From assembly GCA_049287565.1 (NCBI GenBank), contig JBAQGA010000194.1, positions 1 to 20,474 of the forward strand: 20,474 nucleotides of DNA. Direction: 5' to 3'. The notes beneath the pieces are model-generated. The model did not search any database. It was not told where the DNA came from and saw only the letters and a list, made by a program, of their open reading frames with translations. The position numbers and the translations under genes are program-made. Of the stretch, positions 7,283 through 15,216 are shown in pieces (the stretch's first letter is position 1; every line of letters starts with the position of its first letter). This DNA is from UBA8522 sp049287565 (lineage in GTDB: Bacteria > Acidobacteriota > Aminicenantia > Aminicenantales > UBA8522).

Positions 7283-8068
7283 ATGAAAAATAATAAAATT
7301 CTTCTCATTGGATTGTGTCTGAGCTTGGTGACCTGTGCTTCCTCCCAGAAAAAGCTCCAGGAGGCGAGAGAGAAAGATCCCCAATACCAGTACTCAATGG
7401 GCGCCTTCCACCTGAACAACAACAACTTGGACGAGGCCATCAAATACTTCGAAAGGGCTCTCGCCTCGGACCGGCGCCATTTCCAGTCGCTGAATGCCCT
7501 GGGGCTCGCCTATTCCATGAAGGGCAACTTCCCGGAGGCCGAAAGCTCCTTCCTGAAGTGCTTGGAGATATCACCCGGATTTGTCGAAGCCCGCAACAAC
7601 CTGGGCATGGTCTATCAAGAGATGGGCTTCCCCGATAGGGCTGAGGCGGAGTTCAAAAGAGTGGTCGCCGATCCGACCTATTCAACCAAAGAATTGCCCT
7701 ACTACAACCTGGCGCGGCTGTATTCGATCCGGCAGGACTGGGAGAACGCCCTTTTCTATGTGGAGAAGGCTATCCGGGCCAATGCCCGCTATCATCTCGG
7801 CTATGCCCTCAAAGGATATATCATGGAGAACCAGGACAGGTTCGTCGAGGCCATCGAGTGCTACAAGGAAGCCGTCAAGCTGCTCCCCGATGACGTCGGC
7901 TACAATTTTCAGCTGGCCGCCGCCCATTTCAAGAATGGAGAGTTTCGTTCCGCCGAAGCAATCTTGGAAAAGATTTTGCCTTTGATCACCGACCCGGAGA
8001 TGAAACAGAACGCCGACTCTTACCTGAAAACGATCCGGGAGAAAGAGAAAGGGATGGCCCGGGGCTAG
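7283..8068 (+). CDS. Tetratricopeptide-repeat lipoprotein, PilF/PilW-like
   Basis: The 261-residue product begins with a short signal sequence (MKNNKILLIGLCLSLVTC) ending in a probable lipobox, L-V-T-C, with Cys18 as the lipidation site. Thr at -1 is unusual. About six TPR units follow from residue 34 to 240, with typical spacings such as NALGLAYSMKGNFPEAESSF and NNLGMVYQEMGFPDRAEAEF. TPR lipoproteins of this size include the type IV pilus outer-membrane factor PilF/PilW, which helps secretin assembly. No other pilus genes are present, so that role is only an analogy. ATG 7283 is preferred over GTG 7277 because GAGGTGA is positioned for it. It is 52 bases downstream of gpsA and ends convergently on ahcY. 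Confidence 0.8.
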   Translation: MKNNKILLIGLCLSLVTCASSQKKLQEAREKDPQYQYSMGAFHLNNNNLDEAIKYFERALASDRRHFQSLNALGLAYSMKGNFPEAESSFLKCLEISPGFVEARNNLGMVYQEMGFPDRAEAEFKRVVADPTYSTKELPYYNLARLYSIRQDWENALFYVEKAIRANARYHLGYALKGYIMENQDRFVEAIECYKEAVKLLPDDVGYNFQLAAAHFKNGEFRSAEAILEKILPLITDPEMKQNADSYLKTIREKEKGMARG

Positions 8069-9321
8069 GTTCCCTCTTCCCAGGCCGCCAGGTAGTGTTT
8101 CTGCTCAGCGGTCAATCGATCGATCCGGATCCCCATCGACCGCAGCTTGAGCCGGGCGATCTGTTCATCGATCTCCCGGGGAACGCCGTGCACCTCTTTA
8201 GCCAGTGTCTTGCCCTTCCGGCTGAGGTAGAGGACGCTCAAGGCCTGGTTGGCAAAGCTCATATCCATGACCATGGCAGGGTGCCCCTCGGCGGCCGCCA
8301 GGTTGATCAGCCGGCCCTCGCCCAACAGATAGATCTTTCGGCCGTTGCGCAGTTCGTACTCCTCCACGAACTCCCGGATCCTTCGTTTTCTTTTGGCCAG
8401 AGACGCCAGAGCGGGAATATCGATCTCGACGTTGAAATGACCGGAATTGGCGACGATGGCGCCATCCTTCATCCTGATGAAATGCCGCCGAGTGAGGACG
8501 GCCTTGTCTCCGGTGACGGTGACAAAGACATCGCCCACCGAAGCGGCCGCCTCGATCGGCATGACCTCGAACCCGTCCATGACCGCTTCCAAGGCCCGCA
8601 GCGGTTCGACCTCGCAGATGATCACTTTGGCGCCGGCTCCCTTCGCCCGCATGGCCACTCCCCGGCCGCACCAGCCATAGCCGGCGACGACGAAGTGGAG
8701 ACCGGCGAGGAGGATGTTCGTCGCCCGGAGGATTCCGTCGATCGTGCTCTGTCCGGTTCCGTAACGATTATCGAAGAGATGCTTGGTGTTGGCGTCATTG
8801 ACGGCGATGATGGGATAGTCAAGGACTCCTTTGGCGGCCATGTTTCTCAGGCGGATGACACCGGTGGTCGTCTCCTCTGTCCCACCGATGACGTTTTTGA
8901 GCAACGCCCGGCGGCGGGAGTGGAGGGTGCTGACCAGGTCCGCCCCGTCATCCAAGGTGATCTGGGGATGATGATCGATGGCCTTGTTGATGTGCCGATA
9001 GTAGGTCGCGTTGTCCTCACCCTTGACGGCGAATACGGGCAGGTGCAAGGACTTGACCATGGCGGCGGCGACGTCATCCTGGGTGCTCAGCGGGTTGGAA
9101 GCGGTGAGGCGCACATCGGCGCCGCCCAGCTTCAGGGCTTCCATCAGATTGCCGGTCTCGCTGGTGACATGGAGACAGGCCGAGATCCGAAGCCCGCGCA
9201 GCGGTTTCTCCCGCGCGTATCTTTTCTTGATGGAATCGAGGACGGGCATAAATCGTCCCGCCCATTCGATCTTGAGCCGGCCCTGAGGGGCCATTTTGAG
9301 GTCTCTAACGTCGTAATCCAT
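8065..9321 (-). CDS. ahcY: Adenosylhomocysteinase
   Basis: It hydrolyses S-adenosylhomocysteine to adenosine and homocysteine, removing the product inhibitor of methyltransferases. The 418-residue product is the short form without the roughly 40-residue insertion of eukaryotic-type enzymes. It has ACLHVTSET (48-56), LDDGADLV (123-130), GGTEETTTGV (136-145), VNDANTKHLFDN (174-185) with the active-site Lys and Asp, YGTGQS (187-192), and the NAD-binding GYGWCGRG (204-211). ANSGHFNVEID (281-291) is also typical. The start is ATG 9321, with GGAAGGAAG just upstream; an in-frame extension to 9351 overlaps metK and has no support. It follows metK by 13 bases. Its TAG interlocks with the TAG of the TPR gene in a shared CTAG. 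Confidence 0.95.
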   Translation of the reverse strand: MDYDVRDLKMAPQGRLKIEWAGRFMPVLDSIKKRYAREKPLRGLRISACLHVTSETGNLMEALKLGGADVRLTASNPLSTQDDVAAAMVKSLHLPVFAVKGEDNATYYRHINKAIDHHPQITLDDGADLVSTLHSRRRALLKNVIGGTEETTTGVIRLRNMAAKGVLDYPIIAVNDANTKHLFDNRYGTGQSTIDGILRATNILLAGLHFVVAGYGWCGRGVAMRAKGAGAKVIICEVEPLRALEAVMDGFEVMPIEAAASVGDVFVTVTGDKAVLTRRHFIRMKDGAIVANSGHFNVEIDIPALASLAKRKRRIREFVEEYELRNGRKIYLLGEGRLINLAAAEGHPAMVMDMSFANQALSVLYLSRKGKTLAKEVHGVPREIDEQIARLKLRSMGIRIDRLTAEQKHYLAAWEEGT

Positions 9322-9334
9322 GTTCTTCCTTCCC

Positions 9335-10504
9335 TCAGCGAAGCCCGGCATCCCGGCGCAAAGCTTGGGCCTTATCTATTTTTTCCCAAGTGAATTCGGG
9401 CTCGGTGCGGCCGAAATGCCCGTAAACCGAGGTCTTCCGGTAGATGGGCCGGAGCAGGTCCAGAGCATTGATCATCGCCTTGGGCCTCAGGGCGAAATGC
9501 GCTCGGATCAATTCTTTGATTTTGTCTTCGGGAATCTTGGCCGTGCCGAACGTGTCGACCATGATCGACACGGGCTCGGCCACGCCGATGGCATAGGCGA
9601 GCTGGACCTCCAGCTTGTCGGCCAGCCCGGCCGCGACGGCGTTCTTGGCGACATACCGGGCTGTGTAAGAGCCGGAGCGGTCCACCTTCGATGGATCTTT
9701 GCCCGAAAAGCTTCCGCCGCCGTGGCTTCCCACACCGCCGTATGTGTCGACGATGATCTTGCGTCCGGTCATCCCGGTATCGGCCAGAGGGCCGCCCTGC
9801 TCGAACCGGCCCGTTCCGTTGATGATGATTTTGGTCTTCTTATCGATCATCCCGGCGGGAATGACCTTGCGGACGACCATTTTCAAGAGGCTATCTTGGA
9901 GGTCGGTTATATTGACCGTGGAGTTGTGCTGGGCGGCGAGGACGACGGCTTCAACTCGTTTGGGGACATCGCCTTCATACTCGACGGTCACCTGAGATTT
10001 TCCGTCCGGTCGCAGGAAGGGCAGGGTTTTGTCCCGGCGGACCTCGCCGAGACGGCGGACCAGCCGGTGGGCGAGGACGATCGGCAAGGGCATCATCTCC
10101 TCCGTCTCCCGGCAGGCATAGCCGAACATGATGCCTTGATCCCCGGCCCCCTGCTCGTGCTCTGTGGTCTCATCGACGCCGGCGGCAATATCGGGTGATT
10201 GCTCGTGGATCGATGAGATGACGCAGCATGTTTCGTAGTCGAATCCGTATTTGGCCCTTGTATAGCCGATGTCCCGGATGACGCTCCGGACGAGCTTTTG
10301 GAAATCGCAATAGCCGTTGGTCGTGATTTCCCCGGCGATCAAGACGAGGCCTGTCGTCACCAGGGTCTCGCAGGCCACCCGGCTATTGGGATCTTGGGCG
10401 ATGAGGTCGTCCAGGACGGTATCAGAGATCTGGTCGCAAATCTTGTCCGGATGTCCTTCGGTTACAGACTCCGAGGTAAAGAGATGCTTTCCGGCCTTGC
10501 TCAT
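9335..10504 (-). CDS. metK: S-adenosylmethionine synthase
   Basis: It makes S-adenosylmethionine from methionine and ATP in the cytosol. The 389-residue product has the classic signatures: TSESVTEGHPDKICDQ near 10-25 with catalytic His18, GAGDQG (119-124), and the GGGSFSGKDPSKVDRS loop (262-277) that binds phosphates. Length is normal. The start is ATG 10504, with GAGGAGG six bases upstream; an in-frame TTG-type extension upstream lacks support. It is the first gene of a two-gene metK-ahcY operon, which couples SAM production with removal of SAH. The promoter region is shared with the divergent M16 gene. SAM made here also feeds enzymes such as RimO encoded nearby. Confidence 0.97.
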   Translation of the reverse strand: MSKAGKHLFTSESVTEGHPDKICDQISDTVLDDLIAQDPNSRVACETLVTTGLVLIAGEITTNGYCDFQKLVRSVIRDIGYTRAKYGFDYETCCVISSIHEQSPDIAAGVDETTEHEQGAGDQGIMFGYACRETEEMMPLPIVLAHRLVRRLGEVRRDKTLPFLRPDGKSQVTVEYEGDVPKRVEAVVLAAQHNSTVNITDLQDSLLKMVVRKVIPAGMIDKKTKIIINGTGRFEQGGPLADTGMTGRKIIVDTYGGVGSHGGGSFSGKDPSKVDRSGSYTARYVAKNAVAAGLADKLEVQLAYAIGVAEPVSIMVDTFGTAKIPEDKIKELIRAHFALRPKAMINALDLLRPIYRKTSVYGHFGRTEPEFTWEKIDKAQALRRDAGLR

Positions 10505-10543
10505 GTTCGGCCTCCTCGATTCAGACTTTTGGCAAACCCGCAT

Positions 10544-10570
10544 GTTATATCAAATGTCGCCGTTTTTCAA
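10544..10570 (-). promoter_or_regulatory. Promoter of metK-ahcY
   Basis: On the minus strand, TTGAAA (10570-10565) is followed after 15 bases by TATAAC (10549-10544). Each box matches consensus at 5 of 6 positions, but the spacer is shorter than the usual 16-18. Transcription would begin near 10537, giving a leader of about 33 bases that contains the metK Shine-Dalgarno. I see no SAM riboswitch: the leader is too short to hold one. Confidence 0.45.
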
Positions 10571-10575
10571 CGGCG
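10558..10575. repeat. Perfect 7-bp inverted repeat over the metK -35 region
   Basis: CGCCGTT and AACGGCG are separated by TTTC. The repeat covers the predicted -35 box of metK and lies in the divergent metK/M16 intergenic region. No T-run follows on either strand, so it does not look like a terminator. It could be a regulator binding site or simply a chance hairpin. Confidence 0.35.
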
Positions 10576-10619
10576 GTGGAGAAATTGAATTTTTGATTGC
10601 CTTTGTGTTATTTTAGAAA

Positions 10620-11978
10620 ATGTCGCCAAGACAGAATAAGAAAATGACGCTGAAACGATATGTCGGGGCCGGTCTTTGCCTTTTCTTGGCAGCTGGCTGG
10701 GTCGCCGCGTCCGCTCAAGAAACGACGGGATTTCCGTTCCCTTTCTCGCGCTATGCTCTTAAGAACGGACTCCAGGTGGTCCTCTCAGAGGATGATTCCC
10801 TCCCCTTGGTTTCGGTCGTGCTGGCCTACCAGGCCGGGTCCCTTCATGAGCAGCCGGGGAAGACCGGCTTGGCTCATTTGCTCGAGAATATGATGTTCAT
10901 GGGATCGCTCAACGTCGGCCCGCTGCAGCACCTCAGCTTTATCAACCGGGTTGGTGGAGAGCCGAACGCCAGCACCACGGAGGACATCACCTATTTCTAC
11001 CAGACGGTGCCCGCCAACCAGTTGGCCTTGGCTCTTTGGCTTGAATCCGACCGGATGAAGACGCTGGAGATCGACGCGGCCAGGGTGGAGCGGGCGAAAC
11101 AAGCCGTCCTCGACGGGATCGTCCAGCGGAAGACGGCCGAGCCATATCTGGAGAGTCTGCTCGTATTTGACGGTCTGCTCTATCCCGATTTCGCCCACGG
11201 ACATAGTATCCTGGGAAGGGAGGAGGATATATTTCGCCTGGACGTCGAAGACGCCCGGGCTTTTTGCGAAACCTATTATGTCCCCAACAATGCCGTCCTT
11301 GTCGTGGTCGGAAATATCAATTTCATCAAGACCAGGGAGATGGTGGAGAAATATTTCGAGACCATCGCTCCGGGCAAGAAGCTGCCTCTCTTCCTGCCGC
11401 CCCGGCCTCCGGAAAAGGAGGCAGTAGTCCAGTCCTGCGTCGAACCTCTGGCTCCCGCGCCGGCCTTTCACCTGGGCTATCGGATCGCACCACCTTTTTC
11501 GCGGGATTACTATGTCCTGACCATTTTGGACTTCCTGCTTTTCAAGGGGAAGAGCGCCCGCCTGCAAAAAAAGCTGATCAAGAAGGAAGGCGTGGCCCTC
11601 TACCTGAGCGGCGGGGTCGAGAAGCGGAAAGACGTGGCGGTCATGAAGCTCTTCGCTATGAGCAACAATAAGACCATGGTCGAGCTTACTCAGAGGAGCA
11701 TCTCATCCGAGTTCAGCAAACTCCGCGTCGTTGATGTCTCTTCCGAGGAGCTGGCCAGGGCCAAGAATATGTTCAAGCGGGATTATGTTAACCGCCTTGC
11801 CTCTCCATTAGATAGAGCTCTGTTCCTGGCGGAGATGGTCTTCTCGCCGCCTGGTCTGGAGGGACTCCCCCAGCAGCTGGCCAGATACATGCGGGTCAGC
11901 GCCTACGAGGTCCGCGGGATCGTCAATCGTTATCTTGTCCCCGAGAACAGTGTTGTCTTGAACGTGGAGCCAAGATGA
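10620..11978 (+). CDS. Secreted M16 family peptidase-like protein, degenerate zinc site
   Basis: The product (452 residues from ATG 10620, or 444 from ATG 10644) has a Sec signal peptide ending near AASA-QE (about residue 32), then an M16 N-terminal domain and an M16 C-terminal domain. Family marks include YALKNGLQVVLSED, GKTGLAHLLENMMFMGS, PNASTTEDITYFYQ and YYVPNNAVLVVVGN. The canonical zinc motif HxxEH reads His86-Leu-Leu-Glu89-Asn90 here. About 76 residues on, where the distal Glu ligand belongs, it reads A-V-L-Asp165-Gly166. Two of three metal ligands are therefore changed and proteolysis is doubtful. The gene overlaps its partner by ATGA. The start is uncertain because neither ATG has a clear Shine-Dalgarno. 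A weak promoter, TTGAAT (10585-10590) with TATTTT (10609-10614), would begin transcription almost at ATG 10620. Confidence 0.85.
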   Translation: MSPRQNKKMTLKRYVGAGLCLFLAAGWVAASAQETTGFPFPFSRYALKNGLQVVLSEDDSLPLVSVVLAYQAGSLHEQPGKTGLAHLLENMMFMGSLNVGPLQHLSFINRVGGEPNASTTEDITYFYQTVPANQLALALWLESDRMKTLEIDAARVERAKQAVLDGIVQRKTAEPYLESLLVFDGLLYPDFAHGHSILGREEDIFRLDVEDARAFCETYYVPNNAVLVVVGNINFIKTREMVEKYFETIAPGKKLPLFLPPRPPEKEAVVQSCVEPLAPAPAFHLGYRIAPPFSRDYYVLTILDFLLFKGKSARLQKKLIKKEGVALYLSGGVEKRKDVAVMKLFAMSNNKTMVELTQRSISSEFSKLRVVDVSSEELARAKNMFKRDYVNRLASPLDRALFLAEMVFSPPGLEGLPQQLARYMRVSAYEVRGIVNRYLVPENSVVLNVEPR

Positions 11979-13417
11979 AGAAAGCTTGGTGGGTCTGCGG
12001 TTGGGCTCTCCTCCTCCTGGTATCGTCCTCCGCTCAGGAACGCTTCAGGAAATCGCCGCCCATCCCCGACCCCTTGCTCGAACTCCAGCTCCCCCAGATC
12101 GAATCCATGACGCTGATGAACGGGCTGACGGTCGCCGTCGCTCCTCGAATCGACCAGCCGTTCTTCAGCCTTGAACTCGTCATTATGGCCGGCGAGAGCC
12201 AGTCGCCGGACGGTCTGCCCGGTCTGGCCTCCTTCACGGCCGAGATGTTGAGTCGAGGATCTGCCCTGGTCTCGGCGGCAGACTTGGATGAACGGATCGA
12301 GGCGATCGGCGGGACTTTCAGCATCACGACGACGCCCGATTGCTCCCGCTTCTCCTTCCAGTTCCTGGACGATTATTTGGACCAGGCCATGGAAATTCTG
12401 AGCCTGATGGTTCTCCAGCCGGATTTCGGCGAGCGCGAGATTGTCGCCCTCAAACGGATTCTCCTCTATGACCTTCGGCAAAAGCAGCGGGATCCGGAGT
12501 TCGTCGGTCGGCGACAGCTCCTCCGGATCCTGTTCAAAGAGCATCCTTACCGCAAGTTTTGTTATAGCGAGGACGTTTTCAGGAGCTTTGCCAGAAAGGA
12601 TATCCAGTCCTTCTATGATCTCTATTACCGGCCCAATAATGCCGTGCTCGTCCTGACGGGCAATCTGAACCTGGCCGTTGCCGTGCGCAAGGTCAGCCAC
12701 TTTCTCAATACCTGGCCCAGGAGAGAGGTGGAAAGACTCCCCCTCCCCTCTCCCGATGTCCGAGATGAAAATAAGGTTTGCTTCGTGGATCTTCCCCGGG
12801 CCAAAGAGGCCACTCTGATCGTCGGAAACGTCATTTTTCCGTTGGCCAATCCCGACACCTTCCCTTTTGCCGTGCTCAATCAGTTGCTCGGGGGAACGCC
12901 TTTCAGCCGCCTGTTCATGAACCTCCGCGAAAAAAAAGAATACGCGTACAATGCCTTCAGCGAGATGGATCTCTTCCGCAGCGGCGGAGCCTATGTGGTC
13001 ACCGCCACGGTCATCCCTTCGGCGGCCTTCGCCTCCATCGGCGAGATCACCCTGGAACTCGACCGCGTCTCCCGAGAGAAGGTTTCGACCTTTGAGCTCG
13101 AACAGGCGAAATCCTATCTGATCGGTCATTTTCCTGTCCAGATCAGTCGGCCGGGCGAGTTCAGCCGGCGGGTCGCCGACCTGGTCACTTTTTCGTTAGG
13201 AGATGCTTACTGGAACAGGTTCTATGACAGCATTATGCAGGTTGATGCCGATCGGATATTCGAGGTGGCTCAGAAATATTTCCAGCCGAGACCGGTGGTT
13301 GTCGTCGTCGGCGACAAAGACGTTCTCCTCGACCATCTTCGTGATATCGATCGGCTGGAGGTTTACGATCTGAAAGGAGTCCTTCTCTATACTTTGATCA
13401 AAGGAGTCGAGGAATGA
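11975..13417 (+). CDS. Secreted M16 family protein, non-catalytic type subunit
   Basis: The 480-residue product has a signal peptide (MKKAWWVCGWALLLLVSSSA, cleavage probably near residue 20) followed by two M16 half-domains. At the HxxEH position, after Gly-Leu-Ala, it reads Ser86-Phe-Thr-Ala-Glu90, so no zinc site exists. It keeps Arg318 and Tyr325 in SRLFMNLREKKEYAY, the pair that assists substrate binding in the partner-type subunit of two-chain M16 enzymes such as mitochondrial processing peptidase. YYRPNNAVLVLTGNLN near 217-232 is a further family mark. It overlaps the upstream M16 gene by ATGA and the downstream ftcD by ATGA, so the two M16 proteins should be made together and probably form a heterodimer outside the inner membrane. 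Its usual partner would be catalytic; here the partner looks degenerate too. Confidence 0.87.
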   Translation: MKKAWWVCGWALLLLVSSSAQERFRKSPPIPDPLLELQLPQIESMTLMNGLTVAVAPRIDQPFFSLELVIMAGESQSPDGLPGLASFTAEMLSRGSALVSAADLDERIEAIGGTFSITTTPDCSRFSFQFLDDYLDQAMEILSLMVLQPDFGEREIVALKRILLYDLRQKQRDPEFVGRRQLLRILFKEHPYRKFCYSEDVFRSFARKDIQSFYDLYYRPNNAVLVLTGNLNLAVAVRKVSHFLNTWPRREVERLPLPSPDVRDENKVCFVDLPRAKEATLIVGNVIFPLANPDTFPFAVLNQLLGGTPFSRLFMNLREKKEYAYNAFSEMDLFRSGGAYVVTATVIPSAAFASIGEITLELDRVSREKVSTFELEQAKSYLIGHFPVQISRPGEFSRRVADLVTFSLGDAYWNRFYDSIMQVDADRIFEVAQKYFQPRPVVVVVGDKDVLLDHLRDIDRLEVYDLKGVLLYTLIKGVEE

Positions 13418-15090
13418 AGCTCGTGGAGTGCGTTCCCAATTTCAGCGAAGGCCGGGATCTGGAAAAAATCAGGACCATCACTCAGGAGATCGAGCGGACC
13501 CCCGAGGTCAAGCTCCTTGATGTCGACCCGGGTGAATCGACCAACCGGACGGTGGTGACCTTTATCGGCTCACCGGAAGGCGTTAAAGAAGCGGCCTTCC
13601 GGGCGATCCGCAAAGCGGCCGAGTTGATTGATATGCGGCAGCATAAGGGAGCGCACAGCCGGATCGGAGCCACGGATGTCTGTCCTTTTGTGCCTGTTTC
13701 TGGAGTCAGCATGGACGACTGTGTCCGGCTCGCCCGGGAGCTCGGTGAGCGGGTGGCGAAAGAACTCGGGATTCCTATCTTCCTTTACGAGGAGGCGGCG
13801 ACGAAGCCGGAGCGCCGGAATCTGGCCAGCATCCGTGCCGGCGAGTACGAAGGACTTGCCGAAAAACTCAAAGACCCCCAGTGGTCGCCTGATTATGGCG
13901 ATCCCGTCTTCAATCCCGGGGCCGGAGCGACCATTGTCGGTGCCCGCGAGTTCCTCATCGCCTATAACATCAACCTGAATACTCGGGACCGCCGGCTTGC
14001 CCACGAGATTGCCCTCAACCTCAGAGAGAGCGGGCGGGCACAGCGGGACGCCGAGGGCAACATCGTTCGGGATGCCGAAGGCAAAGCCGTCAATATTCCC
14101 GGCCGTTTCAAACACGTCAAGGCGGTCGGCTGGTATATCGAGGACTATGGTGTTGCCCAAATCTCCATCAATTTCACCAATTATAAAGGGACTCCGGTCC
14201 ATCTCGTCTTCGACGAGGCCGTCAGAGAGGCCGACAAGCTCGGGCTGAGGGTGACGGGGAGCGAACTTGTGGGGCTGATCCCCAGGGAAGCCCTCCTCAT
14301 GGCCGGCCGCTACTATCTCGAAAAGCAAGGGAAAAGCCCCGGAATTCCTGCGGGCGAACTGATTCGGACGGCGGTCATCTCGCTCGGGCTCAACGATGTC
14401 TCCCCGTTCGACGCGGACAAGAAGATCATCGAAAACCAATTCAAGGATGGCGGATCTTCCTTGCTTGGGCTCAGCCTGAGAGAATTTGCCGACGAAGTCT
14501 CCCTGGACTCGCCGACGCCCGGCGGGGGAAGTGCGGCCGCCCTTTGTGCTTCCCTATCGGCCGCGTTGTCCTCGATGGTAGCCAACCTGACCGTTGGAAA
14601 AAAGGGCTACGAGGAGGTCTCGGAGGAGATGAAGGAAGTTGCTCTGAGAGCCCAGGAACTGAAGGATGGCCTGTTGCAGGCGGTGGATGAGGACACCCGT
14701 GCTTTCAACAAGGTCATGGAGGCCATCCGTCTTCCCAAGAGCAGCGAGGACCAGGCTAAGGAAAAAGAGACGGCGCTTGAGAGAGCATCCCGGCAGGCGA
14801 CACTCGTCCCCTTGAGGGTCTTGGAAGAATGCGGGCCCCTCCTGGAGCTTGCCCTGACGGTCGCTCAAAAAGGGAACAGGAATTCACTGAGCGACGCCGG
14901 GGTGGCTGCAGCGGTCGCCGAGGCGGCAGCCGCAGGGGCTTATTACAATGTTAAGATCAACTTGCCCGGCATCCAGGACGAGAACTTCAAGAAAGAGATT
15001 TCGAAGAAGGCGGACGAACTGAAGAAGAGGGCTGTCCAGATCGGGGGAGAGGTCCGAGCTCTGGTCGAACAGGTTCTGGATAAAGCCTGA
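13414..15090 (+). CDS. ftcD: Bifunctional glutamate formimidoyltransferase / formimidoyl-THF cyclodeaminase
   Basis: The first half (about 1-325) moves the formimino group from formiminoglutamate to tetrahydrofolate. It shows LVECVPNFSEGRD at the N-terminus, RQHKGAHSRIGATDVCPFVPV near 75-95 with the catalytic His in GAHSRIG, and GRFKHVKAVGWYIEDYG near 230-246. The second half (about 345-558) is the cyclodeaminase that releases ammonia to give methenyl-THF, with LDSPTPGGGSAAALCASLSA near 366-385. The 558-residue fusion resembles the animal-type FTCD arrangement. Many bacteria carry the two halves separately or only one. It ends histidine degradation, but no other hut gene is present here. Start ATG 13414 has AAGGAG at 13401-13406 and overlaps the second M16 gene. 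Confidence 0.94.
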   Translation: MKLVECVPNFSEGRDLEKIRTITQEIERTPEVKLLDVDPGESTNRTVVTFIGSPEGVKEAAFRAIRKAAELIDMRQHKGAHSRIGATDVCPFVPVSGVSMDDCVRLARELGERVAKELGIPIFLYEEAATKPERRNLASIRAGEYEGLAEKLKDPQWSPDYGDPVFNPGAGATIVGAREFLIAYNINLNTRDRRLAHEIALNLRESGRAQRDAEGNIVRDAEGKAVNIPGRFKHVKAVGWYIEDYGVAQISINFTNYKGTPVHLVFDEAVREADKLGLRVTGSELVGLIPREALLMAGRYYLEKQGKSPGIPAGELIRTAVISLGLNDVSPFDADKKIIENQFKDGGSSLLGLSLREFADEVSLDSPTPGGGSAAALCASLSAALSSMVANLTVGKKGYEEVSEEMKEVALRAQELKDGLLQAVDEDTRAFNKVMEAIRLPKSSEDQAKEKETALERASRQATLVPLRVLEECGPLLELALTVAQKGNRNSLSDAGVAAAVAEAAAAGAYYNVKINLPGIQDENFKKEISKKADELKKRAVQIGGEVRALVEQVLDKA

Positions 15091-15100
15091 CTAACGAGGC

Positions 15101-15118
15101 CTCACCCCCTGCGGTGAG
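15101..15118 (+). other. Small hairpin after ftcD
   Basis: CTCACC (15101-15106) and GGTGAG (15113-15118) form a perfect 6-bp stem with a 6-base loop, ten bases after the ftcD stop. No T-run follows, so this is not a standard intrinsic terminator, though it may stabilise the 3' end. The rest of the stretch 15119-15216 shows no clear promoter. Confidence 0.35.
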
Positions 15119-15216
15119 CCGACGAGAACGAAATTCACCCTGGGTTTCACCCGTTTCGGTTATTGTCCTTATTCGGCCTTTCCGACAAGATTGAATACGA
15201 GGAAGGAAAGACCGAA

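Noticed and set aside
6271..7443. 390-codon open frame antisense to gpsA and the TPR gene
   Set aside because: It spans two confidently read genes and the gap between them, and has no recognisable domain.
8095..9393. 432-codon plus-strand open frame over ahcY
   Set aside because: It is slightly longer than ahcY itself, but ahcY has all family motifs and a good Shine-Dalgarno; this frame has none.
10505..10545. SAM riboswitch before metK
   Set aside because: The predicted leader is about 33 bases, and no SAM-I or SAM-II type pairing is visible.
11930..13129. 399-codon open frame antisense to the second M16 gene
   Set aside because: It is a shadow frame with no motif or upstream ribosome binding site.
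15101..15118. Intrinsic terminator after ftcD
   Set aside because: The hairpin is real, but no T-run follows it on the plus strand.
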